Assembly (NCBI RefSeq): GCF_030053155.1
Contig: NZ_CP125640.1
Location: 806,001-870,000 of the forward strand
Length of the DNA stretch: 64,000 bases
Source: Rhizobium sp. BT03
Lineage (GTDB): Bacteria; Pseudomonadota; Alphaproteobacteria; Rhizobiales; Rhizobiaceae
Direction of reading: 5' to 3'
Shown here piece after piece: positions 1 through 11,207 of the stretch. The notes under the pieces are model-generated. The model saw only the letters and a list, made by a program, of their open reading frames with translations. It was not told the DNA's origin and ran no database searches. Made by a program: the position numbers and the translations under genes. Position 1 is the stretch's first letter; each line of letters begins with the position of its first letter.

Positions 1-573
1 GCGACGCCGATCCTGATCGCGCTGCTGTCGATGCCGATCCTCGGCGAGCGGGTTGGCTGGCGACGATGGATGGCAATTGGCGCCGGGCTTTTCGGGGTGC
101 TGCTAATTCTGAAGCCGGAAGGCGAGTTTTTCGATGTGAAGCTGCTTCTGGCCATTATTTCCTGCTTCAACTTCGCCTTCTATGTCATCGCCACGCGTCT
201 CGTCAGCCGCGACGACTCGTCGATGACCAGCTTCTTCTATACCGGCGTCATCGGCGGCATCACGATGAGCATCATCGGCCCGTTCTACTGGAGCTCCATG
301 TCGCCGGGAGACTGGGGCTGGATGGCGCTCGTCTGCGTGACCAGCATTTCCAGCCACTATTTCCTGATCCGCGCTTACGATCTCCTTGATGCCGCCGCGG
401 TCCAGCCGCTGACCTATCTGTCCCTGGTCTACGCCTCGATCATCGGTGTGACGATCTATGACGAAACGCTCAGTCTCAACACGATCATCGGCTCGATCAT
501 CGTCGTTGCCGCCGGGATTTTCACCATCTGGCGCGAACATGTGGTGGGCCGCAGGACGGTCGCGGGCAGGTAA
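1..573 (+). CDS. DMT/EamA-family transporter, 3' part
   Basis: The frame is open from the first base of the window, so this is the C-terminal ~190 residues of a larger inner-membrane protein. Alternating hydrophobic segments (for example around MAIGAGLFGVLLIL and TIIGSIIVVAAGIFTIW) give about five or six membrane helices. The motif LLSMPILGERVGWRRW followed by G-GxxGVLLILKP is the usual end of the first EamA repeat, and the second repeat follows it (LDAAAVQPLTYLSLVYA). Members are drug/metabolite exporters of about 290-300 residues; the substrate cannot be read from the sequence. The first ATG in the window (31) is internal. Confidence 0.85.
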   Translation, partial: ATPILIALLSMPILGERVGWRRWMAIGAGLFGVLLILKPEGEFFDVKLLLAIISCFNFAFYVIATRLVSRDDSSMTSFFYTGVIGGITMSIIGPFYWSSMSPGDWGWMALVCVTSISSHYFLIRAYDLLDAAAVQPLTYLSLVYASIIGVTIYDETLSLNTIIGSIIVVAAGIFTIWREHVVGRRTVAGR

Positions 574-658
574 TGATTTCACTGCAATTTTAGCCAAGCC
601 CCTAAAACCATTTCAATTTTCGTGCGCTATGCTCCCTGTTATATTTAAGGGAGAACAT

Positions 659-1060
659 ATGAGCCACAATTTGAAAATCACGGCCCGCAAGGCCGACCGG
701 AAAAACTGCCGCGTCTTCGGCAGCGTCAAATATCTGAACAGCGAAGTGGATGTCCGCATTCTCAACCTGTCGGTGACCGGCGCCGCCCTGGAGACGAAGA
801 CGCCGCTCCATGCCGCTTCCGGCAGCAAGGTGCGCATCGAAACCGAAAATATCGGACTGCTCGAAGGCATCATCCGCTGGAAGCACAATGGCCGTATCGG
901 CGTTCAGTTCGATGTGAATTCGAATGCCCGGGCACAGGTCTCCTCCTATTTCCGCTTTTTCCATAAGGAAATACGGCCGGTGCTGGCGGTGCGTCAGCTT
1001 AGAGCCGCGACCAGTGGCGACCGCCCACCTCATTTGGCGACATTGACGCTGAAATCGTAA
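659..1060 (+). CDS. PilZ-domain protein, probable c-di-GMP receptor
   Basis: A 133-residue soluble protein made almost only of a PilZ domain. Both c-di-GMP binding signatures are visible: arginines R10, R14 and R18 in the RxxxR segment near the N-terminus, and N36-L-S38-V-T-G41 matching (D/N)xSxxG. A short tail rich in basic residues follows. The ATG at 659 is preceded by AAGGGAGAA; the frame is open further upstream but nothing there looks coding. It probably senses c-di-GMP and acts through protein contact; the partner is unknown. A diguanylate cyclase (8068-9336) and an EAL protein (38614-41379) lie in the same window but not next to it. Confidence 0.85.
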   Translation: MSHNLKITARKADRKNCRVFGSVKYLNSEVDVRILNLSVTGAALETKTPLHAASGSKVRIETENIGLLEGIIRWKHNGRIGVQFDVNSNARAQVSSYFRFFHKEIRPVLAVRQLRAATSGDRPPHLATLTLKS

Positions 1061-1336
1061 GGCTGCCCGCTTTTGCGCCGAAGGGAGCGGCGGAGACCGT
1101 TCCGGCAGCTACTGTAGACTTGACGTCGATGGCAGCGGCGCGCGATGACGATCCTGCCGATGATCCCGCCTCCGATCGATTTCCGTCGGATGGCTGCACC
1201 ATAAATTGCATTTTAAAACCACATCGCCTTTGCTAGCGATTGTTTTGCCGTCCTGTCATTTTAGCAGTGTACTCCTCGCCAAATCGTCCTAATTCTGACG
1301 GGCCGGACGATGCATGATCCTTCAAGGAGAGTTTCG

Positions 1337-3325
<1,989 letters not shown>

Positions 3326-3364
3326 TCGGAAGAAAATTTCGAGGGACGCGCACGCGCGCCTTCC

Positions 3365-4333
3365 TCATTCTGCCGCGAGCGGGATTGCGGGTTCGCGCAG
3401 CTCCGCGATCTGGGCGTGAAAATCCGCCTGGCTCGGACAATGGGTAAGCCGGGTGCGGAACGCGTCGATCATCCAGGTGGCGGCAGGTCCGGGCGGGTTG
3501 GCGAGCCGGCGCATCGAATAGATCGGATACTCCCCCTGTTCGTAGGCATCCAGATCGAGATGGATGAGCGCGCCGCTCAGGAGATCGTCATGGATGAGCG
3601 ACGCCGGAAGTCCGCCCCAGCCAAGGCCGGCCTTGATCAGCTGATGCTTCGTCGAAATATCGCTGACGCGCCATGTTTTGTAGGACAAAACGTTGAAATC
3701 GCGCCCCTTCGTCAGGCCCGACGCATCGGTGACGACGAGCTGCACCTCATCGCGCACGTCGCCGAGCGTCAGCGGCCGGTCGAGCCCGGCAAGCGGGTGG
3801 TTAGGCGCGGCGACAGGCATCATGAAGGAGTGACCGATCCGTTCGGTGACGACCGAATCGTCCTGCTTCAGAACTGCTCCACCGATGCCGATCGTCGCCT
3901 TGCCGCTCATGACCAGATCCATGACCATTCCGAGCTCGCCGACGTTGAGGTTCAGCGAAACCGATGGGAACATCTCGCGGAATTCGTGGAGCACATCAAC
4001 CACGGCCTTTGACGGCACCATGACGCTAATGGCAACGGAAACCTCCGCTTCGAGCCCTTCCTTCAGGCTCTTGACGCGCGCCCGCATGACCTGCAGGTCG
4101 CCGAGGATACGGCGCGCATCCTCCAGCATCGCCCTGCCCGCCTCCGTCAACTTTGGCTGGCGGGCGCCGGAGCGCTCGAAAAGCGGCACTTCAAGCTGCG
4201 CCTCCAGATTGGCGATCGTATAGCTGACGACCGACTGAGCTCGGTTCAGCGCCCGCGACGCAGCCGAGAAGCTGCCGGTCTCGGCAACGGTCAAAAACAC
4301 CTGCAATTGGTCCAGCGTCGGGTTCGGAAGCAT
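3365..4333 (-). CDS. LysR-family transcriptional regulator
   Basis: About 322 residues: an N-terminal winged helix-turn-helix (LDQLQVFLTVAETGSFSAASRALNRAQSVVSYTIANLEAQL) and a LysR substrate-binding domain. It is divergent from the azoreductase gene at 4471, the usual arrangement for a LysR activator and its target, so it probably controls azoR and itself. The effector is unknown. The start is uncertain: an in-frame ATG at 4348 (MEWMDM) has no ribosome site, whereas the ATG at 4333 has a weak GGAATGGA in front. The intergenic region holds two copies of TCGATAG about 33 bp apart that could be part of the operator. Confidence 0.85.
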   Translation of the reverse strand: MLPNPTLDQLQVFLTVAETGSFSAASRALNRAQSVVSYTIANLEAQLEVPLFERSGARQPKLTEAGRAMLEDARRILGDLQVMRARVKSLKEGLEAEVSVAISVMVPSKAVVDVLHEFREMFPSVSLNLNVGELGMVMDLVMSGKATIGIGGAVLKQDDSVVTERIGHSFMMPVAAPNHPLAGLDRPLTLGDVRDEVQLVVTDASGLTKGRDFNVLSYKTWRVSDISTKHQLIKAGLGWGGLPASLIHDDLLSGALIHLDLDAYEQGEYPIYSMRRLANPPGPAATWMIDAFRTRLTHCPSQADFHAQIAELREPAIPLAAE

Positions 4334-4470
4334 ATCCATCCATTCCATCGATAGTTTCGATCGACATTATCACCGTTTTTTCGATAGCAAGCCAGACCTA
4401 TTTTCCGCTTCGAGACTGCGGCTCACCTCCCAAAACGGGCCGACAAATCCAATTCGAAAGGAAATGCACC

Positions 4471-5085
4471 ATGTCGTCCATCCTTCTTCTGACGTCCAGC
4501 CCGCGTGCCGAATCGCTCTCGACGCCGATCGCCGTCGAACTCGCCGAGAAGCTGAAGAACCAGAATCCGGGCAGCGTCCTCGTTCGCCGCGACCTTGCCG
4601 CCAGCCCGCTGCCGCATATCGACGACCTCTTCACCGGCGCGATCCGCAAGCCGGCCGAGGCCCGCACTGCCGAGGAAGTCGCCGCCGTCAAGACCTCCGA
4701 CGAACTCGTCAATGAACTCTTTGCTGCCGACACGATCGTCATCAGCACCGGCCTCATCAACTTCAACATCTACTCTTCGCTGAAGACCTGGATCGACAAC
4801 GTCGCCCGTGCCGGCCTGACGTTCAAATACACGGAAAGCGGCCCGGTCGGCCTGCTCACCGGCAAGAAGGTTTACGTGGTGCTTACCTCGGGCGGCGTCT
4901 ACTCGCAGGGACCGGCTGCCCCCTTGAACCACGCCGTGCCGTATCTGAAGTCGGTTCTCGGCTTCCTCGGCATCACCGATGTCGAAACCATCTATGTCGA
5001 AGGCCTCGCCTTCGGCCCGGAAGCTGCCGAAAAGGCCATCGACGCCGCCAAGTCGCGCGTTCAGGAAATCGCGCTGGCTGCCTGA
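4471..5085 (+). CDS. azoR: FMN-dependent NADH-azoreductase
   Basis: 204 residues, the usual AzoR/AcpD length. The flavodoxin-like fold is evident from the N-terminal strand and phosphate loop (ILLLTSSPRAESLS), TGLINFNIYSSLKTWIDNVARAGLTFKY, which lines the FMN site, and VLTSGGVYSQG. The enzyme uses NADH to reduce quinones and azo compounds and protects against thiol-reactive and quinone stress. AAAGGAAA precedes the ATG. It is divergent from a LysR regulator and followed by a good terminator at 5114, so it is probably a single-gene unit. Confidence 0.93.
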   Translation: MSSILLLTSSPRAESLSTPIAVELAEKLKNQNPGSVLVRRDLAASPLPHIDDLFTGAIRKPAEARTAEEVAAVKTSDELVNELFAADTIVISTGLINFNIYSSLKTWIDNVARAGLTFKYTESGPVGLLTGKKVYVVLTSGGVYSQGPAAPLNHAVPYLKSVLGFLGITDVETIYVEGLAFGPEAAEKAIDAAKSRVQEIALAA

Positions 5086-5113
5086 TCGGCTCTCAACGCC
5101 TACTGTAGTGCAG

Positions 5114-5140
5114 CGGCCGGCTTTCGCCGGCCGTTTGTCA
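5114..5140 (+). terminator. Rho-independent terminator between azoR and the TetR gene
   Basis: CGGCCGGC and GCCGGCCG form a perfect 8-bp stem with a TTTC loop, followed by TTTGTCATTT. It lies between two convergent genes and probably serves azoR. Confidence 0.85.
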
Positions 5141-5713
5141 TTTGTCGATGTCGGCGACAAAATCCCGGATCGTCGCGAGGATTTCGGTCGAGAGATTCTC
5201 ATCGGCAGAAATCCTGGCAAAGCCGACGCCGCCCGCCATCATCGCGAAAGCCATGATCGCCTTACGTCGCCTTTCGCCCTCGTCCGCTCCCGCAGCCTTG
5301 CTTGCCAAAGCTTCGAAATTACGCCTCAGCCCGGCCGTCGCGATCGCCCTCGCCTTCTCGCCGCTGCGGGATAGATCGGAGGTCAGCGCGGCAAAGGGGC
5401 AGCCTTCGCCGGGGTTGTCGCGGTGATAGGCGCTGACATAACGATCGGCGATATCGGCCGCAGTCATCTCCGCCGGGTTCACTCCTTCGGCCTCAAGCCC
5501 GCGTCCCCATGAATCGAAGGCGAACTGGACTGCCTCGGCGACGAGATCGTCGCGGGAGGCGAAGTGCTTGTAGAAGCCGCCGACAGTCAGCCCGGCTTCC
5601 TTCATCAGGTCGGCGACGCCGATACCGTCAAGCCCCTCCTCGCGCAGCCGCCTCGATGCGGTCTCGACGATCTTCTCGTGCGTCTTCTGTTTTTCCAGTT
5701 GCGAACGCCCCAT
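5138..5713 (-). CDS. TetR-family repressor of the adjacent SDR gene
   Basis: 191 residues. The N-terminal TetR helix-turn-helix is clear (KIVETASRRLREEGLDGIGVADLMKEAGLTVGGFYKHFASRDDLVAEA), and the C-terminal part is an all-helical ligand domain. The ATG at 5713 has GGGAGAAT upstream and fits the family better than the longer frame starting at 5746. It is divergent from the short-chain dehydrogenase gene at 5820, with two operator-like palindromes between them, so it most likely represses both. The ligand is unknown. It resembles the YxaF/LmrA branch that accompanies oxidoreductases. Confidence 0.9.
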   Translation of the reverse strand: MGRSQLEKQKTHEKIVETASRRLREEGLDGIGVADLMKEAGLTVGGFYKHFASRDDLVAEAVQFAFDSWGRGLEAEGVNPAEMTAADIADRYVSAYHRDNPGEGCPFAALTSDLSRSGEKARAIATAGLRRNFEALASKAAGADEGERRRKAIMAFAMMAGGVGFARISADENLSTEILATIRDFVADIDK

Positions 5714-5746
5714 CGGATTCTCCCTGCATTGCCTCTTGACTTGCAT

Positions 5747-5786
5747 GGATTACAATCATAATCCTTATAGATAACGATCATAATCC
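5747..5786. promoter_or_regulatory. Two TetR-type operators between the TetR and SDR genes
   Basis: GGATTACAATCATAATCC (5747-5764) is an imperfect palindrome with 14 of 18 positions symmetric. A related copy ends at 5786. The ten bases ATCATAATCC occur identically at 5755-5764 and 5777-5786, 22 bp apart, which places both copies on one face of the helix. Position and symmetry suggest binding by the TetR protein encoded at 5138-5713. Confidence 0.65.
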
Positions 5787-5819
5787 AGATCGTTGTCATT
5801 TCCAAGAGGAGCATGCATC

Positions 5820-6596
5820 ATGCGTCTAAGAAACAAGGTCGCCCTGATCACCGGCGGCAACAGCGGTATCGGTCTTGCAACCGCCAAGGTGTTCATCGAT
5901 GAGGGTGCCAAGGTGGTGATCACCGGCCGCAACCCGGAAACGCTTGCCGCCGCCGAAAAGGCGCTTGGGGCCGGCGTGCTGGCGCTGAAAGTCGACGTCA
6001 CCGATGCCGCCGCCACCGAGAAGGCTTTTGCGGAAGCTGCCGCAAAGGTCGGCAAGTTCGACATCGTCTTCGCCAATGCCGGCATCGGCGGCGCGACACC
6101 GCTCGGTGACACGTCGCCAGAGCAGTTCAATCGGATCATCAGCACCAATCTGACGGCAGTGTTCTTCACCGTGCAATCGGCCCTGCCGCATCTCAACGAC
6201 AGCGGCTCGGTGATCCTCAACGGCTCGGTGCATGCCGTGCTCGGCGCTCCCGGCTGGTCGGCCTATGCGGCCACCAAGGCTGCGGTGCGCGCGATGACGC
6301 GCAATATGGCGTCGGAACTCGCACCGCGCGGCATCCGCGTCAACCAGGTGACTCCCGGCGGCACGAAGACACCGATCTGGTCGCCGATGGCACCCACAGA
6401 AGATGCGATGTCGGCGCTCGAGGCTCGCATGGGCGGTCTGAGCCCGCTCGGCCGCATGAGCGAAGCCGACGAAATCGCCAAGGCGGCGCTCTATCTGGCG
6501 TCGGACGATTCCGTCAATGTCACCGGTATCGAGATCACCGTCGACGGCGGCATGACAAGTGCGCCGTCCGGCGCCAAGATCTTCCGCGCTGCCTAA
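5820..6596 (+). CDS. Short-chain dehydrogenase/reductase (SDR)
   Basis: 258 residues, a classical SDR. The NAD(P)-binding motif TGGNSGIG is near the N-terminus, followed by NAGIGG, a catalytic serine in LNGSVHA, the YAATKAA (YxxxK) active site and a PGG-T segment after the last Rossmann strand. The ATG at 5820 follows AAGAGGAG; the frame starting at 5793 adds residues that do not belong to the fold. It is probably repressed by the divergent TetR protein, and its substrate may be related to that regulator's ligand. A strong hairpin terminates it. Confidence 0.92.
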   Translation: MRLRNKVALITGGNSGIGLATAKVFIDEGAKVVITGRNPETLAAAEKALGAGVLALKVDVTDAAATEKAFAEAAAKVGKFDIVFANAGIGGATPLGDTSPEQFNRIISTNLTAVFFTVQSALPHLNDSGSVILNGSVHAVLGAPGWSAYAATKAAVRAMTRNMASELAPRGIRVNQVTPGGTKTPIWSPMAPTEDAMSALEARMGGLSPLGRMSEADEIAKAALYLASDDSVNVTGIEITVDGGMTSAPSGAKIFRAA

Positions 6597-6603
6597 GCAA
6601 ATC

Positions 6604-6645
6604 GGACCCGGGCAACACCAAACTTGCCCGGGTCCCCATCTTGTT
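6604..6645. terminator. Hairpin terminator between convergent SDR and MFS genes
   Basis: GGACCCGGGCAA (6604-6615) and TTGCCCGGGTCC (6624-6635) form a perfect 12-bp stem with an 8-nt loop, followed by CCATCTTGTTCC. It lies between two convergent stop codons, so it may act in both directions. Confidence 0.8.
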
Positions 6646-6674
6646 CCAGACTTCGGTTAGTCGCCGAAGGCTTC

Positions 6675-7886
6675 CTATTTCTCCGCGAAGGACGTTTTGC
6701 CGATTGTCGCGCGGTGGGCAATACGAAACAGGACGATCGCTGAATTCAGGCCGGCAAGCAGGAGCAAGACATAGAGCATCGCCTGAATGCCGGAGGAAAC
6801 AATCAGATTGCCGGCGATCAGTGGGAAGCCGAAGACGCCGATGAAATAGGACAGCGAGAACAAGAGAAGCGATTGCGGCATAAGCCCCTTGGGCGCCTCA
6901 TTTGCGGCCAGCCCATTGATGACGGAATAGGTCAGCCCATAGCCAAGGCCGAGCACCGCCGCAGCGCCGAGATAGGCGAGCTGACTTGATGTCACCACCA
7001 GGAACAGCAGGATGGAGGCGAGCGTCAGGCTCGTCAGCACCAGAAGCGAATAGAATGGATCCTTCTTGACCACATAGCCCGCCACGAACAGTCGGCTCAG
7101 GATGGCGGCGGACATGAAACCGATGAAGAACAGCGAATAATCGAAGCCGTGCGCCTTGGCGTAGCTGGTCTGAAAGCTGGACAGCCCGCCGAAAATCGCA
7201 CCGCCGATGCCGACCATGGCGATGGAATAGATCGCCCGCGACGCAATCACCTGACGCGCTGCGGCAAAAGAGATCTTGTTGACATGCGGCAGAATCTTGC
7301 CGGCATTGGTCAGCCGCAGATGCAGATAAAAGTAAAGAGCACCGCCGACGAGACTGGACAGGAATGCAAAGGCGAATGCCGTCTCGATCGGCATGGACCA
7401 GACGGTGGCAATGCGGCCGATGATCGGTCCGGCGCCGATTCCCGACATCATCGATCCCGAAAGCAGAGCAAAGAACCTGATCCGGTGCTCAGGCTCGGTG
7501 ATCGCGGCGACCAGGATGGGGCCGAGCGCATAGAAGGTGCCCCAGCCGATGCCGAGGACAAAACCGACGGTCATCAGGCTGAGCCCGGCTGCGGGCACCA
7601 TGGCAAATCCCAGCCCCGATGCCGCCAGAAACAGCCCGGAAATCGCCACCGCCCGCGCAGAGCCGATGGCATCGGCGATGTGGCCGGAGAGGATCACCAG
7701 AATGACGGTGCTGATGGTTGCCGCCGAGATGATCAGGCCGGCGAGCGCCTCGTTGCCGCCGCGCTGACCGACCAGCACCGGGATCAGAAAGGTCACGCCA
7801 TAGGCGATCGAAAGAAGAAATCCTCCGATACATAGGACGGCAAACTCGCCGCCATCGACCTTCGTCCGTGCAACTGCATCCGTCAT
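6675..7886 (-). CDS. MFS transporter
   Basis: 403 residues with about twelve hydrophobic segments in two halves. The loop 2-3 signature of the major facilitator superfamily is recognisable (SGHIADAIGSARAV), and GIGWGTFYALGPILVA fits helix 4. An inner-membrane secondary transporter; the substrate cannot be read from the sequence. The start at 7886 (MTDAVARTK) has GTGGAG upstream and is preferred to the longer frame from 7928. It stands alone between the SDR terminator and an AT-rich intergenic stretch. Confidence 0.85.
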   Translation of the reverse strand: MTDAVARTKVDGGEFAVLCIGGFLLSIAYGVTFLIPVLVGQRGGNEALAGLIISAATISTVILVILSGHIADAIGSARAVAISGLFLAASGLGFAMVPAAGLSLMTVGFVLGIGWGTFYALGPILVAAITEPEHRIRFFALLSGSMMSGIGAGPIIGRIATVWSMPIETAFAFAFLSSLVGGALYFYLHLRLTNAGKILPHVNKISFAAARQVIASRAIYSIAMVGIGGAIFGGLSSFQTSYAKAHGFDYSLFFIGFMSAAILSRLFVAGYVVKKDPFYSLLVLTSLTLASILLFLVVTSSQLAYLGAAAVLGLGYGLTYSVINGLAANEAPKGLMPQSLLLFSLSYFIGVFGFPLIAGNLIVSSGIQAMLYVLLLLAGLNSAIVLFRIAHRATIGKTSFAEK

Positions 7887-8067
7887 ATCTCCACGCCCCT
7901 CGTAGGAAAGCCTTATCGGTTGCGGCAATGGAGATCACGTTTGCACTGTGCTAACAAGCCGTTTTTATTGTTCTTATAACCTATTGAAATTTTGTGATAT
8001 TGGTGTCTGATGTTTGCGTTTACGCAACATCACAAACACCGGCAATCAACCTGCTGCGTCGATCGGG

Positions 8068-9336
8068 TCAACCGAGTTTCACCACGCCGGAGCGGCCGAC
8101 GACGCAGTTGCGGCCGCTCTTCTTGGCCGCATAAAGCCTGCCGTCGGCGGCCGTCAGCACCGCGGTGAAATCGACGCCGTCCTCGTCGGCGGTCGCGACG
8201 CCGATGCTGACCGTGACCGGCCTGTCGTCCGGCGTCTTGACGCTGGTGGCGATCGTCCAGCGCAGGCGTTCGGCAAGCAGCAGACCTTCCTCGTGGTCTG
8301 TGCCCGGACAAACGGCAACGAATTCCTCGCCGCCGAAGCGGAAGACGCGGTCGCTCGAACGCAAGGTCGTGCCCAACCGGGCGGCGATCGCCTTCAACAC
8401 CTCATCGCCCTGGAGATGGCCGTAGCCGTCATTGACATCCTTGAAGTGATCGGCGTCGATAATCAGGATGGTGGCGGACAGCCCCTGCCTCAATGCCTCG
8501 CGCAGCATCAGCGGCGCTTCCAGTTCCATGCGCGTGCGATCGTAGACGCCGGTGAGCATGTCGCGGCCGGTGCGCTCCAGAAGATCGTTGTAGCGCTCGC
8601 GGAAGGTCAGGTCGCCGAAAACGTCGCTGATCGAGCGTGCGGACACGGCAACGCCGCCCCGACGGATACGATACTCATAGATCGCGAACATCGCCGCATA
8701 GAGGCAGACGGCAAGCATTTTCGCCTTCCAGCCTGCCCAGAATGCGGCGATCGGCACGCCCAGGAAATAATTCAGCGCGGCGAAGAAACCGATCTGGTCG
8801 AAGGTCAGCAGCACGAAGCCCGAAATCAGGAAACGCAGGACGACGCGACGGCGAAAGAAATCACCGAGTTTTTCGTAAAGCAGAATGATGCCGAGCGAAT
8901 CGACATAGAGCAGCGCCGTGCCCCAGATCATCAGCCAGCCCATCTCCTGGAGGAAATCGACGTCGGGCGTGTGGTTGGGCGACACCTGCAGCGGCAGGTG
9001 CAGTTGCAGCACCCAGGCAATGCCGACGGTCAGCAGGTTGCCGAGGAACAGGCCGTAGATCGGCTGGCGGACCGTCGCGGCATCCTCCTGCAGGTAAAGC
9101 ATCAGGATCATCATCAGCTTGCCGGAGAAGAAGACCGACGAGCCCGGCGACACATCGCCGAACGGCAGCGCGATATAGAAGACCGCCGCCAGGTAGGTCT
9201 CCATGAAATGCATGACGCCGAGCGCCGTCAGGAAAACCCCGAGACCGAGCCGATGACGGAAATGCAGAAGCGTGACCATCAGCGCGAAATAAGCGATGGC
9301 TTCGACGGCAAAGAGAGCGAGGTTGAGCGTCTCCAT
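8068..9336 (-). CDS. Membrane-bound diguanylate cyclase (GGDEF)
   Basis: 422 residues. The N-terminal ~230 residues contain about seven hydrophobic helices, a membrane sensor of no type I recognise. A GGDEF domain follows: LIIDADHFKDVNDGYGHLQGD, then RSSD-RVFRF-GGEEF. The intact GGEEF active site and the RxxD five residues upstream (allosteric I-site) predict an active, product-inhibited c-di-GMP synthase. The ATG at 9336 is preferred to the GTG at 9339. No EAL domain is present. The 250 bp upstream hold no gene. Confidence 0.9.
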   Translation of the reverse strand: METLNLALFAVEAIAYFALMVTLLHFRHRLGLGVFLTALGVMHFMETYLAAVFYIALPFGDVSPGSSVFFSGKLMMILMLYLQEDAATVRQPIYGLFLGNLLTVGIAWVLQLHLPLQVSPNHTPDVDFLQEMGWLMIWGTALLYVDSLGIILLYEKLGDFFRRRVVLRFLISGFVLLTFDQIGFFAALNYFLGVPIAAFWAGWKAKMLAVCLYAAMFAIYEYRIRRGGVAVSARSISDVFGDLTFRERYNDLLERTGRDMLTGVYDRTRMELEAPLMLREALRQGLSATILIIDADHFKDVNDGYGHLQGDEVLKAIAARLGTTLRSSDRVFRFGGEEFVAVCPGTDHEEGLLLAERLRWTIATSVKTPDDRPVTVSIGVATADEDGVDFTAVLTAADGRLYAAKKSGRNCVVGRSGVVKLG

Positions 9337-9592
9337 CACCGCACCCCGGCTTCGGGCCGACGCCCTGGACCGAACGCGTGCGCGGTGGCCGCGACGGCGG
9401 ATTCTTTGGTCGATCGTCCGAAAAACTCAAACACGAGGGCGGCCCTGCAAATGCTGCAGGCCGTAGTTTTGGCTGCAATCCTTTAAGATTGCGTGAGCGA
9501 GATGCCTATCACCGACGGCGGCGCCGCGTCACAGGATTGAAAAAAAAGAATAATTGTGGCCGGTATCACGTGGCGATGCGGCAATCCCGATC

Positions 9593-9919
9593 TCAGACCT
9601 GACGTAGCTTCTCGCCGTCGCCAAAGAGTGACGAACCATGCTGGTCTATGATCTGCTGTGCCTTGCGCACCGTGCATTCGAGCGCATCGTCGGAGGAAGA
9701 AAACAGATCGGCGCGGATGAAATTGCGCACCAGCACCTCGTCGCCGACCTTCTTTTCGATGCGGCCGGCTAGGCGATATTGGCTGCCTTCCCTACGCGGC
9801 TCCGCATAGATCGTGCAATCGTTGTAAAGCTGCGGCTCGCCGGAAGGGCCTGCCGCCTCCGAGGCGGGTTTGCCGCCGCCGGAGAACATCGAAAAGATAT
9901 TTGAAAGGAACGAAGCCAT
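9593..9919 (-). CDS. HlyU-like protein
   Basis: A 108-residue soluble protein with a low-complexity N-terminus (FSGGGKPASEAAGPSGEP), then the HlyU family core: YNDCTIYAEPRREGSQYRLAGRIEKKVGDEVLVRNFIRAD and a helix with KAQQIIDQHG. HlyU was first described as an activator of haemolysin genes in Vibrio. Alphaproteobacterial relatives are widespread, lack an obvious DNA-binding helix and have no assigned role. It lies 37 bp downstream of ilvA on the same strand and may be cotranscribed. Confidence 0.8.
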   Translation of the reverse strand: MASFLSNIFSMFSGGGKPASEAAGPSGEPQLYNDCTIYAEPRREGSQYRLAGRIEKKVGDEVLVRNFIRADLFSSSDDALECTVRKAQQIIDQHGSSLFGDGEKLRQV

Positions 9920-9956
9920 GATCCGCCTTTAGCACGATGACATTGTTTTCGCCAAG

Positions 9957-11207
9957 TCAAATGATCAGGTTGGCGAGGATCTCGTTTTCGGTGATATCCT
10001 CATAACCCATGCCGGCGGCTTCGAAATTTCCGATCAGCCGGGCGAAATTCTCCGGCGCCTTGGTTTCGATGCCGATGAGGATCGAGCCGAAATTGCGGGC
10101 CGATTTCTTCAGATATTCGAAGCGGGCGATATCGTCGTCGGGGCCGAGCAGATTGAGGAAATCCCTGAGCGCGCCGGGGCGCTGGGCGAGCCGCAATATG
10201 AAATATTTCTTCAGCCCTGCGTAACGCATGGCTCTTTCCTTTACGTCAGGCAGGCGCTCGAAATCGAAATTGCCGCCGGAAACGACGGCAACGATGGTCT
10301 TGCCGCGGATCGCTTCAGCGTCCATCGCGGCGATCGCCGTCAGCGACAGGGCGCCGGCCGGCTCCAGCACGACGCCCTCGACATTCAGCATCTCCTGGAT
10401 GGTGACGCAGATGGCGTTCTCGGGCATCAGCTGCACTTGGCTTGCCGGGAAATCGCGAAGGGCGGCGAAATTCAGGTCGCCGATGCGGGCGACGGCAGCG
10501 CCGTCGACGAAGTTGTCGACCTTGGCAAGCGTCGTCACCTCACCCGCCTCGATGCTGCGCCTCAGGCTCGGCGCGCCGGCGGGCTCGGTAAAGACGAAGG
10601 CCGATTTCGGCACGGTGCCGTCGAGATAACCGGTGATGCCGGCGGCAAGGCCGCCACCGCCGACCGGCAGGACGACCATATCGGGCACCGTTCCCTCAGG
10701 CAGCTGCTGCATGATCTCGGCGGCGACGGTCGCCTGCCCTTCGATGATATCGGCATGGTCGAAGGGCGGCACCATGACGCCGCCGACCGCTTCGACATGA
10801 TCGCGTGCGGCCTGGTAGCACTGGTCGAAGAAGTCGCCGAACAGCCGGATGGTGATGAATTCAGCGCCGAACATGCGGGTCTTGTCGATCTTCTGCTGCG
10901 GTGTCGTCACCGGCATGAAGACGACGCCCGGCACGCCGAAATGGCGGCAGACATAGGCAAAGCCCTGGGCGTGATTGCCGGCCGAGGCGCAGACGAAGGT
11001 CTTGCCGGAAGCACCCTGCCCGATCGCCTTGCGGAAGAAATTGAAGGCGCCGCGGATCTTGTAGGAGCGCACCGGCGACAGATCTTCGCGCTTCAGCCAG
11101 ATATCGGCCCCATAGCGGGCGGAAAGATGATCGTTGAGCTGCAGCGGCGTTGCCGGAAAAAGGCTGCGCATTGCCTCTTCGGCGCTTTCGACATCAAGTC
11201 TCGTCAC
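9957..11207 (-). CDS. ilvA: Threonine dehydratase (threonine ammonia-lyase)
   Basis: 416 residues, a fold-type II PLP enzyme converting threonine to 2-oxobutanoate, the first step of isoleucine synthesis. The PLP lysine is in VRSYKIRGAFNF; the glycine-rich phosphate-binding loop is VLPVGGGGLAAG; a serine/glycine site for PLP is in VVSGGNFDFERL. The C-terminal ~80 residues are a single ACT-like domain (KKYFILRLAQRPGALRDFLNLLG), which suggests feedback control. The start is a GTG at 11207, as no ATG fits the N-terminus. The gene is followed closely by the HlyU-like gene. Confidence 0.92.
   Translation of the reverse strand: MTRLDVESAEEAMRSLFPATPLQLNDHLSARYGADIWLKREDLSPVRSYKIRGAFNFFRKAIGQGASGKTFVCASAGNHAQGFAYVCRHFGVPGVVFMPVTTPQQKIDKTRMFGAEFITIRLFGDFFDQCYQAARDHVEAVGGVMVPPFDHADIIEGQATVAAEIMQQLPEGTVPDMVVLPVGGGGLAAGITGYLDGTVPKSAFVFTEPAGAPSLRRSIEAGEVTTLAKVDNFVDGAAVARIGDLNFAALRDFPASQVQLMPENAICVTIQEMLNVEGVVLEPAGALSLTAIAAMDAEAIRGKTIVAVVSGGNFDFERLPDVKERAMRYAGLKKYFILRLAQRPGALRDFLNLLGPDDDIARFEYLKKSARNFGSILIGIETKAPENFARLIGNFEAAGMGYEDITENEILANLII

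Noticed and set aside
8014..9486. 490-codon plus-strand open frame opposite the diguanylate cyclase
   Set aside because: Shadow of the GGDEF gene, whose motifs are clear on the other strand.
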